In this document: positions 24,101-32,585 of the stretch, piece by piece
Position numbering within the stretch: the first letter of the stretch is position 1
How the letters are laid out: each line of letters begins with the position of its first letter
From: CAZTYW01 sp964617695
GTDB taxonomy: Bacteria > Chloroflexota > Dehalococcoidia > UBA2247 > RBG-13-53-26
NCBI GenBank assembly: GCA_964617695.1
Contig: CAZTYW010000011.1
Coordinates: forward strand, 1 to 37,316
Direction of reading: 5' to 3'
Length of the DNA stretch: 37,316 nt
Position numbers and translations under genes: made by a program
Notes under the pieces: generated by a model
The model's input: the letters and a program-made list of their open reading frames with translations, nothing else
What the model was told of the DNA's origin: nothing
The model's database searches: none

Positions 24101-25519
24101 ATGCTTGGCATAGTTTCGTACGGCGCTTACATCCCCATCTACAGACTGAGTCGGGAGGCTATCGGCCAGATGTGGACAAAGTCCGTTGGCAAGGGCGAGA
24201 AGGCTGTAGCCAACGCCGACGAAGACAGCCTCACCATGGGGGTTGAGGCGGTCCTGGATTGCCTGAATGGCTTGGACCGCCAGAAGGTGGACGGGCTGTA
24301 CTTCGCCACCGCCTCACCACCCTATGTGGAGAAGCAATCGGCCAGCATAATAAGAGCGGCGGCCGACCTCCGGGAAGACATACTTACGATGGATATCTCC
24401 CACTCCTTGAGAGGGGCATCAACCGCAATGAAAGCAGCTACGGATGCCGTTCGGGCCGGTTCAGCCAGGCAGGTCATGGTAGCTGCGTCTGAATGCCGTA
24501 TCCCCGCCCCGAACTCTGACTTCGAGGCAAACCTTGGGGATGGTGCGGCTGCTTTTCTGGTTGGAGACAGCGACGTAGCTGCCGAGATAGAAGGGAGCTA
24601 CCATGTCTCCAGCGAGTTCATCGATGTGTGGAAGAAGCCACGAGATACGTTCATGCAGACATGGGAAGACCGATTCATCAGGGACGAGGGCTACCTGAAA
24701 ATCCTGCCTCAGGCAGTCGCTGCACTGCTCAAGAAACAGGACATCGGCCCAAAGGACATCGCCAAGGCTGCCTTCTATGGCCCTGACGCCAGGACACATG
24801 CAGCCATGGCAAAGGCGATAGGACTTGATGCCAAGACGCAGGTGCAGGCCCCCCTATTCGACTCCGTGGGCAATGCGGGCACGGCCCAGGCACCCATGAC
24901 CCTGGTACACGCGCTGGAAGAAGCCAAGCCGGGCGACAGAATACTGTGCGCAAGTTACGGCGACGGGGCCGACGCGTTCCTGCTGAAAGTCACAGAGCAG
25001 ATTGAGAAGATTAGAGATAGACGTGGCATAAAGCGTCATCTTGAATCAAAGCTCATGCTACCCGGCTACGGTAAGTACGTGGAGATACGCGAACTCATGG
25101 AAGGGGAGGCCGGTCGTCGACCCTCGCGCCGTTCGTCATTACCAGTAATATGGCGGGAACGCCAGCACCTCTTTGCTCTCTACGGACAGAAGTGTCAGGC
25201 CTGTGGAAATATCCAGTACCCCAGGCAAAGGATATGCATGTACTGCCAGACAAAGGACAACTTCGAGCTGATCAGGCTCTCTGATAGGAGGGGCAAGGTA
25301 TTCACCTTCAGCATGGACCAGAGGGCCATGGAGATAGTGCTGCCCAAGGTCTTCACTGTAGTCGACCTGGATGAGGGAGGAAGGTTCTACAGCGTCATGA
25401 CAGACCGGGATACTTCGAAGATTGAAGTGGGCATGCCTGTGGAGATGACCTTCAGGATCCAACTCGAAGGCTCGGGACTCCATAACTACTTCTGGCGTGT
25501 TCGTCCAATAAGGTGCTAA
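24101..25519 (+). CDS. HMG-CoA-synthase-like protein fused to DUF35, copy B
   Basis: This 472-residue protein is collinear with copy A (same numbering to about residue 455): HMG-CoA-synthase-like fold, then DUF35 with zinc-ribbon C365, C368, C379 and C382. The Glu/Cys/His triad positions are Ala71, Leu103 and Tyr226. Leu and Tyr are the same replacements as in copy A, so the loss predates the duplication. An in-frame ATG at 24089 is part of the ribosome binding site (GGAGGAGA) for ATG 24101, and copy A also starts at the position of 24101, so I use 24101. It probably serves as a non-catalytic partner of the thiolase 10 bases downstream. Confidence 0.85.
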   Translation: MLGIVSYGAYIPIYRLSREAIGQMWTKSVGKGEKAVANADEDSLTMGVEAVLDCLNGLDRQKVDGLYFATASPPYVEKQSASIIRAAADLREDILTMDISHSLRGASTAMKAATDAVRAGSARQVMVAASECRIPAPNSDFEANLGDGAAAFLVGDSDVAAEIEGSYHVSSEFIDVWKKPRDTFMQTWEDRFIRDEGYLKILPQAVAALLKKQDIGPKDIAKAAFYGPDARTHAAMAKAIGLDAKTQVQAPLFDSVGNAGTAQAPMTLVHALEEAKPGDRILCASYGDGADAFLLKVTEQIEKIRDRRGIKRHLESKLMLPGYGKYVEIRELMEGEAGRRPSRRSSLPVIWRERQHLFALYGQKCQACGNIQYPRQRICMYCQTKDNFELIRLSDRRGKVFTFSMDQRAMEIVLPKVFTVVDLDEGGRFYSVMTDRDTSKIEVGMPVEMTFRIQLEGSGLHNYFWRVRPIRC

Positions 25520-25529
25520 GGAGAAGAGA

Positions 25530-26744
25530 ATGGAGAGCTTGAAAGACAAAGTTGCCATAGTCGGCATGGGTTGCACCGCTTTCGGTGAGTTCTGGGACAA
25601 AGATCCAGTTGACCTGATTGTAGAGGCTGCCTCCGAGGCATTCGAGGACGCTGGGGTAGAGGCAAAAGATATTCAAGCTGCCTGGGTGGGCTATACCGCG
25701 TCCGACACAGCCATGACCGGCATTATCCTGTCCAGCGCGCTGCAGTTGCAGTACATACCCGTCACGCGAGTGGAAAACGCCTGCGGCACCGGCGCCGAGA
25801 CCATGAGGGGAGCGGCGCTGGCACTGGCCTCCAAAACGTATGACCTTGTGCTAGCATTGGGCTGGGAGAAGATGAAGGACGCCGGTTTCGGCGGCATCGG
25901 CCAGGCCTTCCCTGGGAAATGGCATCCCGTGTACGGAGCAGCCCCGGAAATCGGGGGGGCCGTAGCCCGCTACGCACTGGCCGCCACCAAGTATTTTTCC
26001 AAGTACGGGCTCAGCCCAGAGGAAGGGAGGAGGCTGTTGGCCAAGATTTCGGTGAAGAGCCACTACAATGGGTCGCGAAATCCGAAGGCCTGGCTGCGGA
26101 ACGAAATAACCGTAGAACAGGTACTGAATGCGCCTCTGATTGCCTGGCCCCTCGGCCTTCTTGACTGCTGCGGCGTGAATGATGGCGCATCAGCGGCAAT
26201 ACTGTGCCGCACCGAGGACGCCAGGGCATTCAGACCCAAAGGTGACTACGTTACAGTCAAAGGCACGGGAATCGCCTGCGGTCCGGGCTGGGGCAAGGAA
26301 AGGACCAACTATGGCTTCACCACATGGGAAGAGACAGAAGCAGCGGCCAAGCAGGTGTACGACATGGCGGGAATAAAGAACCCCAGGAAGGAATTGAGCA
26401 TGGCCGAGGTCCATGACTGCTTTTCTATCGCAGAGCTTATAGCAGTCGAGTCGTTGGGCATCTGCGAGAAAGGACAGGCCAAGGAAGACATCGAGTCCGG
26501 TGCATGGGAGCAGGGTGGTGAGATACCGGTAAACATAAGCGGGGGGCTGAAATCCTTTGGGCACCCGGCAGGTGCCAGCGGAGGCCGTGAAGTATACGAA
26601 TTCTACAAGCAGTTCCAGGGCAAGGCAGAATACGAATCCCGCCAACTTAAAGACGTCAAGCTTGGCCTGGCCCACAACCAGGGAGGTCACCCCGGGAACT
26701 TCGTGTGCGGCGTGACCATAGTCGGCGAACCACCGTCAAAATAA
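25530..26744 (+). CDS. SCP2-type thiolase, copy B
   Basis: This 404-residue thiolase is a paralogue of the one at 22865. Catalytic Cys85 is in VENACGTGAE, HDCFSIAEL is kept and His is in GHPAGASGGR. Differences around the Cys (ACGTG against GCASG) and at YTASDTAMTG against YINDYATTG hint at a different acyl chain preference. AAGGAGAAGAG precedes the ATG. It closes the inserted block; after its stop come an 11-codon frame with a good ribosome binding site and then the L10 leader. Confidence 0.88.
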   Translation: MESLKDKVAIVGMGCTAFGEFWDKDPVDLIVEAASEAFEDAGVEAKDIQAAWVGYTASDTAMTGIILSSALQLQYIPVTRVENACGTGAETMRGAALALASKTYDLVLALGWEKMKDAGFGGIGQAFPGKWHPVYGAAPEIGGAVARYALAATKYFSKYGLSPEEGRRLLAKISVKSHYNGSRNPKAWLRNEITVEQVLNAPLIAWPLGLLDCCGVNDGASAAILCRTEDARAFRPKGDYVTVKGTGIACGPGWGKERTNYGFTTWEETEAAAKQVYDMAGIKNPRKELSMAEVHDCFSIAELIAVESLGICEKGQAKEDIESGAWEQGGEIPVNISGGLKSFGHPAGASGGREVYEFYKQFQGKAEYESRQLKDVKLGLAHNQGGHPGNFVCGVTIVGEPPSK

Positions 26745-26784
26745 GGAGGATATGCTCTCTAGTACGTTCGTAGCGCAGACTCCA

Positions 26785-26850
26785 TAGACTTATTGTCTTG
26801 CCATAGACGGCAGGTGTCCTTGGGGCTTAAACCATTGGCCTGCAGAGGTG
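26785..26850 (+). ncRNA. Ribosomal protein L10 leader
   Basis: The stretch contains CCATAGACGGCAGGTG, a downstream GGCTTAAACC and CCTGCAGAGGT, matching what I recall of the conserved L10(L12)4-binding leader found upstream of rplJ in many bacteria. In that system the L10/L12 complex binds its own mRNA leader to repress synthesis. Boundaries are approximate. Its presence says rplJ-rplL has its own autoregulated transcript, independent of the cassettes inserted upstream. Confidence 0.8.
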
Positions 26851-26878
26851 AGTATGTTACTATTGTACGAGCTGATAG

Positions 26879-26914
26879 CGCCCCTGGGGTTACTTGCCTC
26901 AGGGGTGTAGTTTT
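26879..26914 (+). terminator. Possible attenuator between L10 leader and rplJ
   Basis: CCCCTG (26881-26886) pairs with CAGGGG (26900-26905), with flanking pairs likely, and TTTT follows at 26911-26914. A terminator-like stem after the L10 leader and 24 bases before rplJ fits attenuation of rplJL in response to L10 binding. Confidence 0.5.
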
Positions 26915-26937
26915 GTACCGGAAATGAGGGTAGGGAC

Positions 26938-27462
26938 ATGATAAAAGCCAAGAAAGAAGAAGTCGTCACAAGAATTCAGGAATGGCTGTCCGGTTGCAGG
27001 GTGGCCATCGTCACTGACTATCGAGGACTGACGGTCAGTGAAATGACCCAGTTGCGCCGTCACTTGGGCGAAGCGGGCAGCCAGTACCACGTGATCAAGA
27101 ATAGCATGGCGCGACTTGCAGCGGACAAAGCCGGCAAAGAAGAACTGAAAGACCTGCTCACGGGGCCTTGCGCCATAGCCTTCGGCTATGGTGAGGTTTC
27201 CGACCCAGCCAGGGCACTGACCGAGTACATCCGTTCAGCCAAAGTCTCGCTCAGCATCAGAGGAGGCCTGCTTGGCAAGAGACTTCTTGGCCCGGATGAG
27301 ATATCGGCTCTCTCGACACTCCCGCCAAGACCGGTGCTAATCGTTTGGCTGATGCAACAGATGCAAGCCCCAATCTCGTCACTACAAGCGGTTCTCACTG
27401 CCAACCTGACGGGAATTGTTCGGGTGCTACAGGCAAGAAAACAGCAACTGGAAGGAGGTTAA
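26938..27462 (+). CDS. rplJ: 50S ribosomal protein L10 (uL10)
   Basis: A 174-residue L10, base of the L12 stalk. The N-terminal rRNA-binding part contains DYRGLTVSEMTQLRRHLGEAGSQYHVIKNSMARLA, the family hallmark; the C-terminal helix that holds L12 dimers is about 140-174. GGGTAGGGAC lies before the ATG. It starts its own unit behind the L10 leader and is followed by rplL after 5 bases. Confidence 0.97.
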   Translation: MIKAKKEEVVTRIQEWLSGCRVAIVTDYRGLTVSEMTQLRRHLGEAGSQYHVIKNSMARLAADKAGKEELKDLLTGPCAIAFGYGEVSDPARALTEYIRSAKVSLSIRGGLLGKRLLGPDEISALSTLPPRPVLIVWLMQQMQAPISSLQAVLTANLTGIVRVLQARKQQLEGG

Positions 27463-27467
27463 CATAG

Positions 27468-27863
27468 ATGACGAAGGAGGAAATCATAGCCGCCATCAAG
27501 GAGTTGACTGTTCTTGAACTGGCGGAGTTGGTGAAAGCCCTCGAAGAGGAGTTCGGCGTCAGTGCTGCGCCCGTAGCCGTGGCAGCCCCGGCAGGTGCCC
27601 AGGGCGCTGCACCGGGCGGAGCGGCAGCACCAGCCGCAGAAGCCGAAGAGCAAACCGAGTTTACAGTCCTCCTCAAGGACGTAGGGCCGAACAAGATCAA
27701 CGTCATCAAAGCGGTGCGTGAGGTTACTACCCTGGGACTGAAGGAGGCGAAGGAACTGGTGGAAAGTGCCCCCAAGCCTGTGAAGGAGGGGGTTGCCAAG
27801 GAAGACGCCAGCGTTGCCAAAGAGAAGCTCGAAGCAGCAGGAGCTACCGTCGAGGTAAAGTAA
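27468..27863 (+). CDS. rplL: 50S ribosomal protein L7/L12 (bL12)
   Basis: A 131-residue L7/L12 with an N-terminal dimerisation helix (about 1-32), an Ala/Pro-rich hinge (about 36-60) and the C-terminal factor-binding domain (EFTVLLKDVGPNKINVIKAVREVTTLGLKEAKELVESAP). GGAAGGAGG precedes the ATG. It converges on the metallo-beta-lactamase-fold gene; the 73-base gap between them holds no clear terminator. Confidence 0.97.
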   Translation: MTKEEIIAAIKELTVLELAELVKALEEEFGVSAAPVAVAAPAGAQGAAPGGAAAPAAEAEEQTEFTVLLKDVGPNKINVIKAVREVTTLGLKEAKELVESAPKPVKEGVAKEDASVAKEKLEAAGATVEVK

Positions 27864-27936
27864 CCTCGCCGCAATCCAGTACTGATCCCAGGAGGCTGCC
27901 CGGTAGATTCCGGAGGCACTGCCACGAAGGCGGTGG

Positions 27937-28575
27937 TCAGAACTCAGGGTAGGCCAGGACTGCGACTGTGGTCTCCGTTGGGAGATTCGACCTCGTGATG
28001 GACAGCCTGGGCTGGGGGACAACCTCCCTCAGCCCCATTTCTTTAACAAACTTACTGAGAGGCTCCAGCCAGCGGACTACTTCAGTCTCATAGTGCATCG
28101 GGATGACAATCTTGGGGCTGAGGAGTCTCACCAATTCGGCCGCCATTTCCGCCCCGATCGTGGATACCCCACCCACGGGAACAAACAGCACGTCCGTGTT
28201 ACTCAGCTCCTGCACTTGGCGTGAAGACGGCAGGTGCCCCAAATCGCCCAAGTGGCACAGCGTCACGTCCTCCATTTCGACAAGGTAGGCAGTATTCCTG
28301 CCTAGCCTGGCACCCTGCTCCGAGTCATGGAAACTGGCCAGGCCAATGATGAACACGTCACTTATCTCGTATTCACCGGGGCGGCTGATCACCTTTGGAT
28401 CGCCACTTACACCAGCCGCATAGCTGTGGCCCGGGTGACTGTGACTGACGGTCACCAGGTTCGCAGTTGGGGCAGGCCATCGGTAGCCTATGCTGCCATC
28501 GTAAGGATCGGTGATCAACGTTACCTGTCTGCCTCTAACCTTGAAACAAGAATGTCCGAGCCAGGTGACTTCCAT
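27937..28575 (-). CDS. Metallo-beta-lactamase-fold protein with altered metal motif
   Basis: This 212-residue protein begins MEVTWLGHSCFKV and has the layout of the COG2220/UPF0173-like metal-dependent hydrolases. The metal motif HxHxDH reads H45-S-H47-P-G49-H50: the aspartate is glycine, which should weaken or abolish binding of the second metal. Other ligand-like residues remain (HLGDLGH at about 108-114, MHYE near 160). It may be an enzyme with one metal or a non-enzymatic relative. It is the last gene of the sodium-transport operon, 33 bases after the symporter stop, and has no predicted membrane segment. Confidence 0.78.
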   Translation of the reverse strand: MEVTWLGHSCFKVRGRQVTLITDPYDGSIGYRWPAPTANLVTVSHSHPGHSYAAGVSGDPKVISRPGEYEISDVFIIGLASFHDSEQGARLGRNTAYLVEMEDVTLCHLGDLGHLPSSRQVQELSNTDVLFVPVGGVSTIGAEMAAELVRLLSPKIVIPMHYETEVVRWLEPLSKFVKEMGLREVVPQPRLSITRSNLPTETTVAVLAYPEF

Positions 28576-28608
28576 TCTACTGCCAACCTCCTTGAGATGA
28601 GCTTTCGA

Positions 28609-30045
28609 CTAACTCTGCTTGCGGTCCTGGTCCTCTATGCATGCCGCCGTCCCATGCTGCTCCATCACCGATGTCAAGCCGCGCCGTCCAGTCACCCAGC
28701 TCACGCCGAACAGTAGAACCGCACAGACACCAATCCCGAGCAACTGGAAGTCGTCTGCCCCGAGCAATTTTACCACCAAAGCTGTCCCACCGCCCCCCGC
28801 GATGGCCGCCATGGCCCCTGCGGAATTCACTTTCAATTTTTCCCTGTGCAGTCCCGCCAGTACCGGCAGGACTATCCCGCTGGTAAAGATCGTGTAGGCC
28901 ATCAAAAGCGAACTGATTACCCCTCCCAGCTTTAACGCAATCAATAGAGCCAGAGTCCCCACAACAACCATACCCAGCCTGGAAACGCGGAGCCGCGCCC
29001 GCTCCCCCAGATTGGGGAAAACGCGCCTGCACACGTCCTCAGTCAGGATGGTGCTCGTCGTAAGCAAGCACGTGTCGGCAGACGACATTATGGCAGCAAG
29101 CAGGGCCGCAATCACCAGCCCACACAGACCCACCGGCAGCACGTCCTGGATCACGGCAGGAAACGCCTGCTCCGATGAAATGCCGGGAAACAGGACCCTT
29201 GCCCCCATGCCTATCAGGGCAATGAAGAATGCGAGCGGGACTATTGCCAGTCCAGCCCACAAGGCCGACGACCTGGCCACCTTCTCATCCCTGGCACAGA
29301 ACAAACGAGAGTATATGTCGGGACCGACCACGTAGGTAGCGCCCACCAGGACAACGAGCGACAGCAGGTCCGACCAGCCGAACGCCGTGCTCACCGGAAA
29401 CGAGAAGTGATCGGCCGGTAAGCCGCCTCTAAGTCCGTCCAAGCCGCCGACACGGGACAGTACCAGGGAGAGCGTTGCCACGATCCCGAGTATCAGAATT
29501 GCAGACTGCACAAAGTCGGTGCGCAGTATAGAGTACTGTGCACCCAGCAACGTGTACAAGATGAACACGAGAGCAGCAATGACCATCAGCATAGTGGAGG
29601 AATCAGAGACAAGGACACCGAGTATCTTACCGGCTGCGACTATCTGCGCAGCTATGATGCCTATCCACGAAACGACGATCAGGACCGAAGCCAGAAACCC
29701 AGCTCCCCTGCCATACTGCCTCTCTACCACTTCGGGCAGTGTGTAGAGACCGAACGACCTGACTCTTTTGGCCCAGAACAAGGAGAGGGCAAGCAACCCA
29801 AGGGTGCCCACCAGAAGCCACCAGGCCCCGGTCAACCCTCTCGTAAATCCCCACCCCGCCAGGCCCACCGTAGCTGAGGCACCGACGATGGTGGCAAAGA
29901 GCGACCCGGTCAGCAACAGGCGCGACCCGCGCCTGTCAGCTACAAAGAAGCTGTCGCTTCTTGACGCGCGTCCTTTGCCATACACGTAGGCGCCAACCAA
30001 CAGCATGGCAGCAAAGTAGATGCCGACAATGAGAAGATCTAACAT
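28609..30045 (-). CDS. Sodium:solute symporter (SSS family)
   Basis: A 478-residue integral membrane protein with about 13 hydrophobic segments, in the size range of the SSS family (PutP, PanF and similar). The conserved sodium-site region MSSADTCLLTTSTILTEDV is visible, as are SLFATIVGASATVGLAGWGF near the N-terminus and GAQYSILRTDFVQSAILILG in the middle. It imports a solute with Na+, but the solute (for example proline, pantothenate or a carboxylate) cannot be told from sequence. It lies between the Na+/Ca2+ exchanger and the beta-lactamase-fold gene on one probable transcript. Confidence 0.9.
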   Translation of the reverse strand: MLDLLIVGIYFAAMLLVGAYVYGKGRASRSDSFFVADRRGSRLLLTGSLFATIVGASATVGLAGWGFTRGLTGAWWLLVGTLGLLALSLFWAKRVRSFGLYTLPEVVERQYGRGAGFLASVLIVVSWIGIIAAQIVAAGKILGVLVSDSSTMLMVIAALVFILYTLLGAQYSILRTDFVQSAILILGIVATLSLVLSRVGGLDGLRGGLPADHFSFPVSTAFGWSDLLSLVVLVGATYVVGPDIYSRLFCARDEKVARSSALWAGLAIVPLAFFIALIGMGARVLFPGISSEQAFPAVIQDVLPVGLCGLVIAALLAAIMSSADTCLLTTSTILTEDVCRRVFPNLGERARLRVSRLGMVVVGTLALLIALKLGGVISSLLMAYTIFTSGIVLPVLAGLHREKLKVNSAGAMAAIAGGGGTALVVKLLGADDFQLLGIGVCAVLLFGVSWVTGRRGLTSVMEQHGTAACIEDQDRKQS

Positions 30046-30105
30046 CCTGCCTCTTTACCCATGCTGTCGGTGACAGTTGCAGCCATAGCGTCGCTCATGC
30101 TGGTC

Positions 30106-31122
30106 CTAGCCAACATGCGTGAAACTCACGTATGCCGCAAGCACGTAGAGCCCCGCCAAGACCGGGGCATACCAGCTAAACCGAAGGCGCGTCTTGTGCT
30201 GGCTGCGCCACAACAGACCGATCATCAAAACGCAGGTCATAGCCAATGCAAACAGTCCGGTAAGAGCGTGACCCTCCGAAACCGAAGCCAGGATAGGCCC
30301 GGTACGGTAGAACAGGTCATCGACTCCGATTATGGACATGTTGAACAGGTTGCTCCCGATTACGTTGGCCACGCACATGTCCACGGCACCCAGCCGCAAG
30401 GCAGCATAGGAAACAGAGAGCTCCGGCAACGAAGTCGTGCAGGCCACAAAGAGGCTTCCCACAAAGCTCTGGGCCCAGCCGGTAGCTTCAGCTATGTCCC
30501 TGCCGACGAACGCCAGCCAGGTACCTGCCCCGATAACGAACAGCGCTGCCACCGCAAACCCAAGGTAGGCCCTCCTCAGGGGCAAGTCTTCACCCTCGAC
30601 AGCCGCCACATCTTGTGTCGATTCGTAGCCCCGGCCTTGCTCATGCTTGAATATCACTCTCATCATTAGCAGGTACAGCCCAATCAGGACGGGAGTGTAG
30701 ACGCCAATCCAGCCTATTCCCAGATCGGACACCCTGGCGCTGATGAAAACGGAGGCCACCGCAAGGGAAACCAGCACCATGCTCAGTCCAGCAGGCAGCA
30801 AATGCCTCGGACTTGCAGCAGTCAGCAGCGGCCTACCGTTGTAGGCAACGTCCATAAACGCAAGAATCAACAAGTTGAAGACGTTGGAGCCGAAGAGATC
30901 GCCAATAGTCAGGTCAGGGGCTTTTACCAGAACGACAGAGCTTATGCCAACAAATGTTTCAGGCAGTGACGTGACAAGCGCCAGCAGCAGCAACCCCACC
31001 CACAACCGCCCCAACCCCGTCTTTGCAGCAATGACATCGGCGTACCTGGCTACTCTTGTACCAGCAATGAGGATGATCAGTACACAGAGGGCAAACTTAA
31101 GCCAGAGAAGAAACGTAGCCAC
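30106..31122 (-). CDS. Na+/Ca2+ exchanger family protein (CaCA, YrbG-like)
   Basis: A 338-residue membrane protein with the two inverted alpha-repeats of the family: LLALVTSLPETFVGISSV with GDLFGSNVFNLL in the first half, and VACTTSLPELSVSYAALRLG with NVIGSNLFNM in the second. Each has the conserved acidic residue in the TSLPE motif. It exchanges Na+ (or H+) for Ca2+ across the cytoplasmic membrane. A central charged loop (about 155-175) separates the halves. It follows the decarboxylase beta subunit gene by about 20 bases on the same strand, and a 60-base gap separates it from the symporter. Confidence 0.92.
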   Translation of the reverse strand: MATFLLWLKFALCVLIILIAGTRVARYADVIAAKTGLGRLWVGLLLLALVTSLPETFVGISSVVLVKAPDLTIGDLFGSNVFNLLILAFMDVAYNGRPLLTAASPRHLLPAGLSMVLVSLAVASVFISARVSDLGIGWIGVYTPVLIGLYLLMMRVIFKHEQGRGYESTQDVAAVEGEDLPLRRAYLGFAVAALFVIGAGTWLAFVGRDIAEATGWAQSFVGSLFVACTTSLPELSVSYAALRLGAVDMCVANVIGSNLFNMSIIGVDDLFYRTGPILASVSEGHALTGLFALAMTCVLMIGLLWRSQHKTRLRFSWYAPVLAGLYVLAAYVSFTHVG

Positions 31123-31141
31123 GCGTCATCTGATCGTCTGA

Positions 31142-32305
31142 TTAGCCAATCATGCCGAGGAATATCCCGGCAACCACAGAGGTAGCAATGGCCCCCGCCA
31201 TGTTGGGGCCCATAGCGTGCATCAGCAGGAAGTTACGTGGATTTGCCTTTTGCCCCTCTATCTGCGCCACCCTGGCTGCCATCGGCACAGCCGACACCCC
31301 GGCAGCGCCTATCAAGGGGTTTATCTTCTCCTTCAAGAACAGGTTGGCAAACTTGGCCGCCAGCAAGCCCCCGGCTGTCGAAAAGGCAAATGCCACAATT
31401 GCCAGACCGATGATAGCCAGAGTCTGTGTCTTGAGGAATATCTCGGCAGGCATCAGCGCTCCCACGCACAGACCAAGGATAAACGTCAATACATCTATGA
31501 ACACACCACCTGCAGCCTTGGCCAGGCGGTCAGTCACGCCGCTAACCCTCAACAGATTCCCGAACATGAGCATGCCAACAAGGGGAGCCGACTTGTGAAC
31601 CAGCAGAGCCGACGCCGTAAACACCAGTATGGGGAATTGGATCAGCTCCAGTTTCGAGACCTCACGCACCTGGGGCTTCATGTAGATGGCCCGCTCTTTC
31701 TTGGTGGTCAGCAGCCTGATCACCGGCGGCTGAAGGATTGGCACCAGGGCCATGTAGGAATAGGCCACCAGCGTAATCGGGCCAATCAAATGGGGAGCGA
31801 GGGCTACGGTGAGAAACACCGTCGGCGGCCCATCAGAGCCGCCAATGATGCCCACACAGGCCGCCTCTCCCAACGTGTCAAACCATCCCGTGAGGTAGGC
31901 AATGAGGAAGACTATGAAAACGCCCAGTTGCGCCGCAGCACCAAAAAGGAAGGACATGGGACGGGCAATGGCAGGGCCGAAATCTACCATGGCGCCCACG
32001 CCCAGAAATATCAGCAGGGGTATTATCTCACTGGCGATTCCATAGTTGAACAGGAGGTTCAGTACCCCAATCTCCCCAGTGGCTATCTCGGCCAGGCCAC
32101 CCTGAGCTGGCACACCGTCCGGCCCGAACACCATCAGATCGGCCAGAGGCAGATTTACCGCGAAGATCCCGAACCCGATGGGGACCAGCAAAAAAGGCTC
32201 CATCTTCCTGCCAATGCCCAGGTAGATGAGAGCCCCGCCTATCAGGAGCATCACTCCATTGCCCCAGGTCAGTTCCGCGAAGGCGCTCTCATACCATCCA
32301 AACAT
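31142..32305 (-). CDS. Sodium-pumping decarboxylase, beta subunit (OadB/GcdB-like)
   Basis: A 387-residue membrane protein of the OadB/MmdB/GcdB family, which couples decarboxylation of carboxybiotin to Na+ export. Key segments are GGSDGPPTVF (with the Asp needed for Na+ transport) and the C-terminal NPLIGAAGVSAVPMAARVAQ and MHAMGPNMAGAIATSVVAG. Length is normal. The carboxyltransferase alpha subunit and biotin carrier are not in the window, so the substrate (oxaloacetate, methylmalonyl-CoA, glutaconyl-CoA) is open. A small gamma-like subunit gene lies 55 bases upstream. The start ATG at 32305 has a weak AAGAGA site. Confidence 0.93.
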   Translation of the reverse strand: MFGWYESAFAELTWGNGVMLLIGGALIYLGIGRKMEPFLLVPIGFGIFAVNLPLADLMVFGPDGVPAQGGLAEIATGEIGVLNLLFNYGIASEIIPLLIFLGVGAMVDFGPAIARPMSFLFGAAAQLGVFIVFLIAYLTGWFDTLGEAACVGIIGGSDGPPTVFLTVALAPHLIGPITLVAYSYMALVPILQPPVIRLLTTKKERAIYMKPQVREVSKLELIQFPILVFTASALLVHKSAPLVGMLMFGNLLRVSGVTDRLAKAAGGVFIDVLTFILGLCVGALMPAEIFLKTQTLAIIGLAIVAFAFSTAGGLLAAKFANLFLKEKINPLIGAAGVSAVPMAARVAQIEGQKANPRNFLLMHAMGPNMAGAIATSVVAGIFLGMIG

Positions 32306-32360
32306 ATTAGTCTCTTAACGAATGGCCTGGCCTTCCGTCACCTTTGGCCCAGGACAGTAG

Positions 32361-32528
32361 CTAAACCTCGCCTCCCTCTGTGTCGCCTCCTTTTCCCCTC
32401 CTGGCAGCCGCTTTTCGCAGCGCGCAACCTACCAGCCAACTCATTACGGCCAGGACAAGCAATACCAGTATGGTGACGCCAAAACTCTTACCGGCAATGC
32501 TTAATGCCTCTTCCCAATCTGTTGGCAG
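32361..32528 (-). CDS. Sodium-pumping decarboxylase gamma-like small subunit
   Basis: A 55-residue membrane protein reading WEEALSIAGKSFGVTILVLL then a hydrophobic span and a basic tail (LRKAAARRGKGG), the layout of OadG-type gamma subunits that hold the decarboxylase together. The frame has an upstream stop and no ATG, GTG or TTG before the conserved part; the best start is a CTG at 32528 with AAGGGGGTG five to eight bases upstream. Initiation at CTG is rare, so the start may be wrong by a few residues. It is the first gene of the operon, 58 bases after the -10 at 32586 and before the beta subunit gene, which supports the call. Confidence 0.7.
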   Translation of the reverse strand: MPTDWEEALSIAGKSFGVTILVLLVLAVMSWLVGCALRKAAARRGKGGDTEGGEV

Positions 32529-32585
32529 GATGCACCCCCTTGTCCCTTAGTAGCTCCGGACTAGAACCAGCCCTTCTCAGGCAGA

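Noticed and set aside
27864..27936. Weak stem (CCAC/GTGG) between rplL and the convergent gene as a bidirectional terminator
   Set aside because: The stem is too short and there is no T-tract on either strand.
31217..32476. 419-codon plus-strand frame opposite the OadB-like gene
   Set aside because: Gln/His/Arg-rich translation with no motif; antisense shadow of a well-recognised membrane protein gene.
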